Source: Flavobacterium ginsengisoli (GTDB lineage Bacteria > Bacteroidota > Bacteroidia > Flavobacteriales > Flavobacteriaceae). From it: a stretch of DNA of 64,000 nt. Below are positions 57,272-64,000 of the stretch, piece by piece. The position numbers and the translations under genes were made by a program. The notes under the pieces were generated by a model that ran no database searches, was not told the origin of the DNA, and worked only from the letters and a program-made list of their open reading frames with translations. Each line of letters begins with the position of its first letter. Position 1 is the stretch's first letter. Location: assembly GCF_029625315.1 (NCBI RefSeq), contig NZ_CP121110.1, positions 2,298,501 through 2,362,500 of the forward strand, written 5' to 3'.

Positions 57272-59425
57272 TTATCCATTTCCTGGCGCAAAAGGAAATT
57301 TTAATGATTCAAAATGCTCTAAAGTTTGTGTTGGTTTTTCTACTCCCGCTGGAAGTTCTTTCCCTGAAAACTGCTGAAAATATAACAAACATGCATCGCG
57401 CCACCATTTTGCTTCTTTATACTGAATTTCTAATAGCATTTTTACTTCGTTAAAACGTTCGCTGTCAATATATTTTTCAGTTTTCTTCCAAACATTCTGT
57501 ATTTCTTTTACCTGATTTACGCCTTCCTGATATTTCAATGCCATGCCATTCCAAAGTGTCTGACCGTTTTTCAGTTTATAATCCCATGAAACATGATGAA
57601 ACCATAAAAGATCTTTTTCTGGGCAAGTTTCTAAATTATCAAAAAGTGTTTCAACTTCGGGTGCATATTGTGCAGTCGCATTAGTTCCCGTTTTTGATCG
57701 GTCAAAACCAATTCCGTTTTTGTCGGCTTTATGATAATAAGTCGGATTCCATTCTGGTCTTGATAAATTAGAAACCCAAGGTCCTGGTCCGTAATGATGT
57801 CCCGTATCCATAATATGATGTAAACCTAGCGGTGTCATATAATTTACAACGGCTTCGCGCGATTCTATCATGATATCTTTTACAGGTTTAATGAAGTTTT
57901 CGTCATTCGAAAATGTACATTTTAACCATTCATCAGCAATGGTTTCTGAATCCAAATACGGATTCCAAGCCAATCGCCCAAAACCATACCAATTGGCCTG
58001 TGCGAAAGGATGTCCTGTCCAGTTTAAATCGTTTCCGATATTGGCAACGCCAGCAATTCCAGTTAGTTTATTTTGATATAAAGTTCCATCTACAACTTTC
58101 GCAACAGTCGAACCTTTTCCTTTTTGATAGGTATCAGATTCCAGAACTTCTTGAAATAATTTAGGCAGAAAAACCAAATGTGTACTGAAACCTAAATATT
58201 CCTGCGTGATTTGAAATTCCATCATTAAAGGCGTTTTCGGCATTGCGCCAAATAACGGATGAAAAGGTTCTCTTGGCTGAAAATCGATTGCTCCATTTTT
58301 GACCTGAACAATTACATTTTCTTTGAATTTTCCATCATAAGGCTGAAATTCAGCATAAGCTTGTTTGGCGCGGTCATTAGCATCATGCTCAGAATATACA
58401 AATGCTCTCCACATAATTACACCGCCAAAAGGCGCAACGGCATCAGCAAGCATATTTGCTCCATCAACGTGATCTCTTCCATAGTTTTGTGGACCTGGCT
58501 GACCTTCAGAATTAGCTTTCACCAAAAATCCTCCAAAATCTGGAATTCGTTTATAGATTTCTGTCGCTTTATTTTTCCACCAATCAACTACTTGAGCATC
58601 TTTTGGGTCGGCTGTTTTTAAGTTTCCAATTTCGATCGGTGCCGAAAATCTTGCTGTTAAATAAACTTTTATTCCGTAAGGTCTAAAGACATTTGCCAAA
58701 GCTTCAACTTTTTCTAAATATTGTGGAGTCAGAATTAAAGCATTGGCATTTACATTGGTCAAAACCGTTCCGTTAATTCCGATTGAGGCATTCGCTCTAG
58801 CGTAATCAATATAGCGCTCGTCGATAAAATCTGGAAGTTTCTGCCAATTCCAAAGCGAAAATCCAGCATAACCTCTTTCGATTGTTCTATCTAAATTATC
58901 CCAATGATTCAGAATTCTGATATTTGTTTTTGGAGAATCAGCAATATTTAAATTTCTAATCGATTTATTAGTCTGGAATTTTCTCAGGAAATTGAAAACT
59001 CCATATAAAACGGCAACGTCATTTTTTCCTGTAATAATGATTTGTTTTTTGTTTTTAAAAGAAATGGATCTGATAATAAAACCTTCGTCATTTATTTTTT
59101 CAAAATCAGATTTTAGTTCATTTTTGATTTCAGCATTTAAACTTATTTGCGAACCAACGATTAGATTATTTTCTCCTTTTATATCTGATTTGATTTCTGG
59201 AATAACACTCAGCATATCTTCAAAAGCTGTTTTAAGTTCTTTCTCCGCAATTTTAATGGTTTCTGAATTTCCTAAAACAACAATTCCTTTAAGATTGTTT
59301 TTGTATTCTGAAGCCATTGCAGAATTACTCACGGCATTATACTGAAGCCATAATTTATAATCCTTTTGTGCCAAAGCCGAAAAGGAAATCAAAAGAAACA
59401 GGAAAACAAATCTTAATGAAGTCAT
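57272..59425 (-). CDS. GH67 alpha-glucuronidase
   Basis: A 717-residue enzyme with a signal peptide (LRFVFLFLLISFSALAQ). An N-terminal GH20-b-like domain (about 30-150) precedes the TIM barrel (RILNHWDNLDRTIERGYAGFS, then GGFLVKANSEGQPGPQNYGRDH, KNGAIDFQPREP and EFQITQEYLGFSTH) and a C-terminal helical domain. The Glu in NSEGQPGP and the Asp and Glu in the next two blocks match the catalytic residues of the family. GH67 removes methylglucuronate from the non-reducing end of xylo-oligosaccharides, probably in the periplasm. It heads the unit GH67-SDR-uxuA-GH115-GH10, with an operator palindrome 121 bp upstream. The frame is intact. Confidence 0.94.
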   Translation of the reverse strand: MTSLRFVFLFLLISFSALAQKDYKLWLQYNAVSNSAMASEYKNNLKGIVVLGNSETIKIAEKELKTAFEDMLSVIPEIKSDIKGENNLIVGSQISLNAEIKNELKSDFEKINDEGFIIRSISFKNKKQIIITGKNDVAVLYGVFNFLRKFQTNKSIRNLNIADSPKTNIRILNHWDNLDRTIERGYAGFSLWNWQKLPDFIDERYIDYARANASIGINGTVLTNVNANALILTPQYLEKVEALANVFRPYGIKVYLTARFSAPIEIGNLKTADPKDAQVVDWWKNKATEIYKRIPDFGGFLVKANSEGQPGPQNYGRDHVDGANMLADAVAPFGGVIMWRAFVYSEHDANDRAKQAYAEFQPYDGKFKENVIVQVKNGAIDFQPREPFHPLFGAMPKTPLMMEFQITQEYLGFSTHLVFLPKLFQEVLESDTYQKGKGSTVAKVVDGTLYQNKLTGIAGVANIGNDLNWTGHPFAQANWYGFGRLAWNPYLDSETIADEWLKCTFSNDENFIKPVKDIMIESREAVVNYMTPLGLHHIMDTGHHYGPGPWVSNLSRPEWNPTYYHKADKNGIGFDRSKTGTNATAQYAPEVETLFDNLETCPEKDLLWFHHVSWDYKLKNGQTLWNGMALKYQEGVNQVKEIQNVWKKTEKYIDSERFNEVKMLLEIQYKEAKWWRDACLLYFQQFSGKELPAGVEKPTQTLEHFESLKFPFAPGNG

Positions 59426-59546
59426 CTGGTTTTAATTTATTCTTTACAATCACTATTTTAAAAGAATCAATGTTTTATTCTCAATTAAGAATATTTAATA
59501 AAATTTTAATTTAAAAAATAAATAATCTTAAATAAAACAACAATTG

Positions 59547-59556
59547 CAATCGGTTG
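59547..59556. promoter_or_regulatory. Operator-like palindrome upstream of GH67
   Basis: CAATCGGTTG, extended GCAATCGGTTGCGT, in the 299-bp gap before GH67. No clear TAnnTTTG box was found next to it. The rest of the gap is AT-rich and holds only the terminator of the PEBP gene. Confidence 0.6.
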
Positions 59557-59636
59557 CGTAAAAATATAAGATTGTTATTTAAGAAAAAAATTTTAACGCC
59601 GCTTTTTTCAAAAAAATAATTTTATTAACAAATAAA

Positions 59637-59665
59637 GGCAGGATAATTTAAAAAACTATCCTGCC
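59637..59665 (-). terminator. Terminator after the PEBP gene
   Basis: GGCAGGATA (59637-59645) pairs with TATCCTGCC (59657-59665), 11-nt loop, followed on the minus strand by a T-rich run. Confidence 0.75.
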
Positions 59666-59724
59666 TAAAGTACCGTAAATTTTAGATTTTAAGAATTCAG
59701 AGATTAGAATTCTTTACTGATACT

Positions 59725-60267
59725 TTATCTTTTGTAATATGCTACAATACTGGCTTTTGCCAAAGTCTGATTCCAAAGATTAAACCCTACTACTGCCGGA
59801 TTTGTATTCTCATCTGTTCCCAATTTATCAGTTTTTAAAGCATAAACGGTAATGATATATTGATGATATCCGTGACCAACTGGCGGACAAGGCCCTCCAA
59901 ATCCTTTAATACCGTAATCGGTAACACTTTGAATTGCTCCTTTTGGAACAAGATTTTTAGTACCTGCGTTAGTTACCAATTCGTTTACATTTGCTGGAAT
60001 ATCAACTACAACCCAGTGCCAGAATCCGCTTCCTGTAGGCGCATCTGGATCGTACATAGTTACAGCAAAACTTTTGGTTCCTTCTGGAGCGTTTTTCCAA
60101 GACAACTGTGGAGATTGGTTTTCTCCTGAACATCCAAAGCCATTGAATTCCTGAACTTTAGTAATTTCCCCTCCTAAATCTTTACTAGTTAAGGTAAATG
60201 TTTTTTGTGCAAAAATAGATGTCGAGAAAATCGCTGACATCGCTAAAATTAAACTAAGCTTTTTCAT
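59725..60267 (-). CDS. YbhB/YbcL-type PEBP protein, exported
   Basis: A 180-residue protein with a signal peptide (LSLILAMSAIFSTSIFAQ) and the phosphatidylethanolamine-binding protein fold: SWKNAPEGTKSFAVTMYDPDAPTGSGFWHWVV and YGIKGFGGPCPPVGHGYHQYIITVYAL are the two conserved blocks forming the anion-binding pocket. The molecular role of bacterial members is unclear. It stands alone between GH67 and an AraC gene with its own terminator. A TAACTTTG box (minus strand, 60298-60291) just upstream fits a -7 element. Confidence 0.88.
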   Translation of the reverse strand: MKKLSLILAMSAIFSTSIFAQKTFTLTSKDLGGEITKVQEFNGFGCSGENQSPQLSWKNAPEGTKSFAVTMYDPDAPTGSGFWHWVVVDIPANVNELVTNAGTKNLVPKGAIQSVTDYGIKGFGGPCPPVGHGYHQYIITVYALKTDKLGTDENTNPAVVGFNLWNQTLAKASIVAYYKR

Positions 60268-60353
60268 TTTATCTGATTTAAAATTTTAAGCAAAGTTAGA
60301 TTTGGAATAATTGAATAATTTTAGGAAAAGGTTCAAAAACTGTTGCAAAAAGC

Positions 60354-61190
60354 TCAAACTGCTTTATGATGTTTTGGAGTTACGCCATATTTGATTTTAT
60401 AAGCCTGACTGAAGCTTGAAAGATTTTCGTAACCAGCTTCAAAATAAACTTCAGAAGGGCTTTTTTCCTGACTCAACAAATAATGCGCATGTTCAAGCCT
60501 TTTGTTTTGAAACCATTTTATAGGAGATTCTGAATAGTATTTTTCGAATTCTCTTTTAAAAGTCGAAACACTCATATTACATAAAAAGGCTAATTCTTTT
60601 AAAGTCAGTTTGCTTAAATGACTGTTTTCGATAGTTCGAATGAATTTTTGCGCAGCATCATCACTGTTTGTAGTTAAAGAATAAAGAAAATTCGTTCCAT
60701 ATTTATCAATGAGATAGAACATAATTTCTTCAAATTTTACTTCTAATAATTTTGGCTGAATAGCTTTTGAAAGGTTAGCAATATCGACCAAACTTTCTAC
60801 AAAACGTTTTAGAAAATCATCATAATCAAACGCATAAACTGATTTTGGCTCACTAGATTCTGAATTTTCAGATTCCATTTTTCTAATGAAATTATGAAGC
60901 ATTTCGTTAGAAAAAAACAAAAGAACACTTTTATAAAGAGAAGTTTCAGAAGTTCTTTTTTCTGTCATTAAACAATTTCCAGATCTCATTATAATAAACT
61001 TAGAAGGTGTTATTGACAAGGCTTCATTGTCAAAAATAACTTCTTTTGTTCCTTCAATCAAAAAACTAATTATATTCTTATTTAAAATAATCTGCTGTTT
61101 CGAAACGTCTTTAGAACTATTGTAACCCACAACATGTACCTGTTGTGATTTTTCTAAATTCATTTCGTCTGGAAGTGTAATTGTTTTCAT
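60354..61190 (-). CDS. AraC-family transcriptional regulator
   Basis: A 278-residue protein with a C-terminal pair of helix-turn-helix motifs (LTLKELAFLCNMSVSTFKREFEKYYSESPIKWFQNKRLEHAHYLL and PSEVYFEAGYENLSSFSQAYKIKYGVTPKHHK, given here as family blocks in order). The N-terminal 160 residues resemble a cupin-like ligand domain (FLIEGTKEVIFDNEALSITPS) but carry no recognised ligand motif. It is encoded 59 bp after the LacI gene and 86 bp before the PEBP gene, and may regulate the latter. No link to xylan is evident. Confidence 0.87.
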   Translation of the reverse strand: MKTITLPDEMNLEKSQQVHVVGYNSSKDVSKQQIILNKNIISFLIEGTKEVIFDNEALSITPSKFIIMRSGNCLMTEKRTSETSLYKSVLLFFSNEMLHNFIRKMESENSESSEPKSVYAFDYDDFLKRFVESLVDIANLSKAIQPKLLEVKFEEIMFYLIDKYGTNFLYSLTTNSDDAAQKFIRTIENSHLSKLTLKELAFLCNMSVSTFKREFEKYYSESPIKWFQNKRLEHAHYLLSQEKSPSEVYFEAGYENLSSFSQAYKIKYGVTPKHHKAV

Positions 61191-61249
61191 AAAAAATATT
61201 GGCTTACCAAATAAATCGATAAGCCTTATTATTTTGAATATTCTTAATT

Positions 61250-62278
61250 TTATTTCTGAGTAGATTCTCTTGCGAGTACTTCTGTGTTTAAAAAAGTAAT
61301 TTCTTTAGCGTCATCATTTTTAGCCGATTTCAAATTCTTGATAATGATTTCTGCTGCCGCCTTTCCCATTTTTTCAGCTGGGTGTGTTATAGTCGACAAA
61401 TTAGGATCGATAATCTGCGAAATCGGATCATTATTAAAACCAATTACTTTAAATTCTTCTGGCACTTTTATACCGCGTTTTTTAGCAGTTTGTACGGCGC
61501 TTACAGCAATAATATCTCCAGGAGCAAATAATCCGTCTGGCATTGGTTTCAAATCAAATAAAGCATTGCTGGCTTTCACACCGTCTTCGTAAGTAACTGA
61601 ATTTAAATTGACAATCAAGTTTTCGTCTATATCAACATTATGATCTTTCAAGGCTTCAATATAGCCTCTTTTTCTTTCATTATATAAATTTCCTAATTCT
61701 GATCCTGCCGTAATGTGGGCAATACGAATACAGCCCTGTTCAATAAGATGTTTTGTAGCTTTGTAACCTGCTGAGTAATTATCAATCACGACTCTAAAAG
61801 TATTATAATCTTTAGGAACCCTATCGACAAAAACTAACGGAATATTATTGTTTGAAAATTGATGAAAATGTGACGTATCGCGCGTTTCCATTGCCAATGA
61901 ACAAATTACACCACTCACACGATTACTGTAAAGAGATTTCGCCATATTGACTTCTTCTTCATAGGAGTCATGTGACTGCATAATGATTACAGTATAATCA
62001 GACTTTTGAGCCGTAATTTCGATTCCGCTGATTAATGAAGATAAAAAGGGCTGTGTAACTGTTGGAATTAAAACCCCAATGGTTTTAGTTTTATTACCTC
62101 GCAAACCTGCAGCCAAAGTATTAGGAACAAATCCCATTTCTTCTGCAGTTTTTTTCACTTTCTTTATAGTTTTATCACTAATTGTGTGATGGTCTTTTAA
62201 AGCTCGTGAAATGGTCGATGTTGCCAAATTAAGTCTTTCAGCAATATCATAAATCGTTACATGTTTATTTTCTTCCAT
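61250..62278 (-). CDS. LacI-family transcriptional regulator
   Basis: The start is placed at the ATG at 62278 (MEENKHVTIYDIAERL), the normal LacI beginning; the longer frame from 62344 adds 22 residues without match. The helix-turn-helix and hinge are YDIAERLNLATSTISRALKDHHTISDKT and NTLAAGLRGNKTKTIGVLIP. The sugar-binding domain (about 65-340) includes VVIDNYSAGYKATKHLIEQG and GLFAPGDIIAVSAVQTAKKRGI. It is 342 residues long. It is the only LacI-type gene in the window and so the nearest candidate to bind the six CAAYCGRTTG palindromes. A 10-bp inverted repeat (AAATATAAAC at 62301-62310, complement at 62324-62333) upstream may be involved in its own control. Confidence 0.92.
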   Translation of the reverse strand: MEENKHVTIYDIAERLNLATSTISRALKDHHTISDKTIKKVKKTAEEMGFVPNTLAAGLRGNKTKTIGVLIPTVTQPFLSSLISGIEITAQKSDYTVIIMQSHDSYEEEVNMAKSLYSNRVSGVICSLAMETRDTSHFHQFSNNNIPLVFVDRVPKDYNTFRVVIDNYSAGYKATKHLIEQGCIRIAHITAGSELGNLYNERKRGYIEALKDHNVDIDENLIVNLNSVTYEDGVKASNALFDLKPMPDGLFAPGDIIAVSAVQTAKKRGIKVPEEFKVIGFNNDPISQIIDPNLSTITHPAEKMGKAAAEIIIKNLKSAKNDDAKEITFLNTEVLARESTQK

Positions 62279-62361
62279 AAAAACAACTAATAGAAGATGT
62301 AAATATAAACTATTTTCTCTCACGTTTATATTTTCAAAAATCACTTAAAAAATAAAACACA

Positions 62362-62799
62362 TTACCTATGTTTCCTATCTTTTAAAATTTTACCATCTTT
62401 CGTAAACTCTAAATCAATATTATTGGTTAAATCGACATCCAAATCTTTATGCCCATAGTCTATATGAGTAATTTTTTCATTAGGATAATTTTTGGCAACA
62501 TAAGCTTTAACTGCATCTGGAATAAAATCTGTTGGAATTGGATTATCTCCACCATCTACTTCTCGATAGGAACCATCTTTCCAGAACTCTACTTCTGTTC
62601 CGTCTTTTAGTTTTACTTCAAAACCTTTTTCTCCATGTTCAGCATCTTTTTTAGCAATTTCTATTGAAGTATCGCTAAAGTGCTTTTTCAGAAATTCCTG
62701 TGCTGATTTTGGAAGTTCTGTTACTTCAATTTTCTTCTGCGCACTGACGCATATTGTTATACATAGCAATATAATAGTAAAAAATACTCTCGTTTTCAT
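62362..62799 (-). CDS. Exported PepSY-like domain protein
   Basis: The ATG at 62799 (MKTRVFFTIILLCITICVSAQ) gives a clean signal peptide; the ATG at 62826 adds nine residues before it. The mature part holds two copies of a PepSY-like module of about 55 residues: AQEFLKKHFSDTSIEIAKKDAEHG..GFEVKLKDGTEVEFWKDGSYREV and VKAYVAKNYPNEKITHIDYGHKDLDVDLTNNIDLEFTKDGKI as successive segments. Such small periplasmic proteins are common in Bacteroidota. The function is unknown. Confidence 0.82.
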   Translation of the reverse strand: MKTRVFFTIILLCITICVSAQKKIEVTELPKSAQEFLKKHFSDTSIEIAKKDAEHGEKGFEVKLKDGTEVEFWKDGSYREVDGGDNPIPTDFIPDAVKAYVAKNYPNEKITHIDYGHKDLDVDLTNNIDLEFTKDGKILKDRKHR

Positions 62800-62974
62800 A
62801 ATTTCACTTTTTAAGTATACTTTCACTAATTTACAATAAGAAAAAGCACTTACAAATTAATTCAAGAAACATTTACCTCTATAACACATTGATAAAACAG
62901 CACTTACACCCAAAAAAGTTCTTAATTTACATCTTAAAATTTGTAATTTAGTATAAACCGTCAAACAAAAACAT

Positions 62975-63994
62975 ATGCGTTACATTTCTATTCTAGTACT
63001 TACACTATTAATTACATCATGCAAAAATGAAAATCAAGCTAAAATATTACCTGCTTATTTTACCTATAATCAAGATAAAGTTGAATCGGCTGGAGTAAAA
63101 ATGATTCCAATAAAAACACCTATTGGAGAATTTAAAGTCTGGACAAAACGATTTGGAAACAATCCAAAAATAAAAGTTTTATTATTACATGGAGGACCAG
63201 CAATGACTCACGAATATATGGAATGTTTTGAAACATTTTTTCAAAGGGAAGGTTTTGAATTTTATGAATATGATCAATTGGGTTCTTATTACAGCGATCA
63301 GCCAAAAGACAGCAGTTTATGGACTACAGAACGATTTGTTGAAGAAGTTGAACAAGTTAGAAAAGCTATTAACGCAGATAAAGAGAATTTTTATGTATTA
63401 GGAAATTCATGGGGAGGAATTCTAGCAATGGAATATGCTTTGAAATATCAGCAAAATATGAAAGGTTTATTAGTATCAAACATGATGGCGAGTGCTCCAG
63501 AATATGGAAAATATGCTGACGAAGTTCTAGCAAAACAAATGAAACCAGAAGTTTTAGCAGAAATAAGGGCTTTGGAAGCCAAAAAAGACTTTAATAATCC
63601 AAGATATATGGAGTTATTGATTCCTAATTTTTATAAAGAGCATTTATGTCGACTTGAGGAATGGCCAGACGGTTTAAATCGAGCTAGCAAGCATGCAAAT
63701 GGAGAAATTTACACTTTAATGCAAGGTCCAAGCGAATTTGGAATAAGCGGAAGATTAGCCAAATGGGACATTAAAAATCGATTACATGAAATTACGATTC
63801 CAACCTTAATGATTGGTGCAAAATATGACACAATGGATCCAAAAGCAATGGAAGAGCAAAGTAAATTAGTGAAAAAAGGACGTTATTTATACTGTCCAAA
63901 CGGAAGTCACTTGGCCATGTGGGATGATCAAAAAGTTTTTATGGATGGCGTAATTCAGTTCATACATGATGTTGACGACAAAAAATTCAATTAA
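62975..63994 (+). CDS. Proline iminopeptidase-like alpha/beta hydrolase, lipoprotein
   Basis: A 339-residue protein with a lipoprotein signal (LVLTLLITSCKNEN). The alpha/beta hydrolase core has the oxyanion HGGPAMTHEY block (VLLLHGGPA), DQLGSYYSDQP, and the nucleophile elbow GNSWGGILAMEY. The acid Asp is in MIGAKYDTMDP and the His in CPNGSHLAMWD. These match the S33 proline iminopeptidase group, which removes N-terminal proline from short peptides; the lipid anchor puts it on the periplasmic side of a membrane. It stands alone at the window end. Other esterase activities are possible. Confidence 0.87.
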   Translation: MRYISILVLTLLITSCKNENQAKILPAYFTYNQDKVESAGVKMIPIKTPIGEFKVWTKRFGNNPKIKVLLLHGGPAMTHEYMECFETFFQREGFEFYEYDQLGSYYSDQPKDSSLWTTERFVEEVEQVRKAINADKENFYVLGNSWGGILAMEYALKYQQNMKGLLVSNMMASAPEYGKYADEVLAKQMKPEVLAEIRALEAKKDFNNPRYMELLIPNFYKEHLCRLEEWPDGLNRASKHANGEIYTLMQGPSEFGISGRLAKWDIKNRLHEITIPTLMIGAKYDTMDPKAMEEQSKLVKKGRYLYCPNGSHLAMWDDQKVFMDGVIQFIHDVDDKKFN

Positions 63995-64000
63995 AACAAA

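Noticed and set aside
58992..59345. Open frame of 117 codons on the + strand inside GH67
   Set aside because: It is antisense to a normal GH67 N-terminal region, with no start context or family match.
27266..62278. GntR protein as the sole reader of the CAAYCGRTTG palindromes
   Set aside because: The central CG palindrome fits LacI-type binding better; GntR control cannot be excluded, so it is left as an alternative.
1..64000. tRNA, rRNA, IS elements or integrase
   Set aside because: No cloverleaf, rRNA segment, transposase or site-specific recombinase was found; the tail genes therefore cannot be tied to an integration site within the window.

Overview
The window looks like a chromosomal segment of a Flavobacterium or close relative (Bacteroidota). 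It is AT-rich, carries two SusC/SusD outer-membrane uptake pairs, FecR/ECF and LacI regulators, TAnnTTTG-type promoters, DUF5977 and gp53-like tail genes, and several families of short palindromic intergenic repeats. I see no rRNA, tRNA or CRISPR.

Region 1 (about 1-12,900, + strand) is the distal end of a phage-tail or contractile-injection locus. It starts with a 5'-truncated structural-looking gene, then a gp53-like tail fibre, a tail-assembly-chaperone-like gene, two DUF5977 genes, and four proteins sharing an N-terminal anchor but with different C-terminal modules (IPT-like, beta-propeller, short fibre, YadA-like repeats). A 929-residue BspA-type leucine-rich-repeat protein, built from a 627-bp tandem repeat, lies among them. 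Head, sheath, baseplate and lysis genes are not in the window.

Region 2 (13,034-27,877) is a sigma/anti-sigma controlled uptake unit: ECF sigma factor, FecR, SusC with an STN signalling domain, SusD, two TlpA-like thioredoxins, an M16 zinc peptidase and, after a terminator, DsbD. Together they suggest import and breakdown of a disulfide-containing peptide or protein.

Region 3 (27,921-29,649) is a metallo-beta-lactamase-fold hydrolase divergent from a LysR regulator.

Region 4 (29,855-59,556, - strand) is a large glucuronoxylan/xylose locus: CE20-like acetylesterase, GH35-like enzyme, GH10 xylanase with inserted carbohydrate-binding modules, surface glycan-binding protein, SusD, SusC, transaldolase, XylA, XylB, a GntR-type regulator, GH43, a sugar:cation symporter, a second GH10, GH115, UxuA, an SDR oxidoreductase and GH67. 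Six copies of a palindrome, CAAYCGRTTG, lie next to its transcription units and suggest one LacI-type regulon. A LacI-family gene sits about 2 kb beyond GH67.

Region 5 (59,725-63,994) holds a PEBP protein, an AraC regulator, the LacI regulator, a PepSY-like exported protein and a lipoprotein alpha/beta hydrolase.

Fourteen otherwise normal genes are frameshifted. In at least twelve places the frame is restored by removing one purine inserted between C and A of CAG (CAG read as CRAG). This hits conserved genes such as xylose isomerase and looks more like a systematic sequence error than real gene decay. I describe these genes at full extent and list the individual sites.
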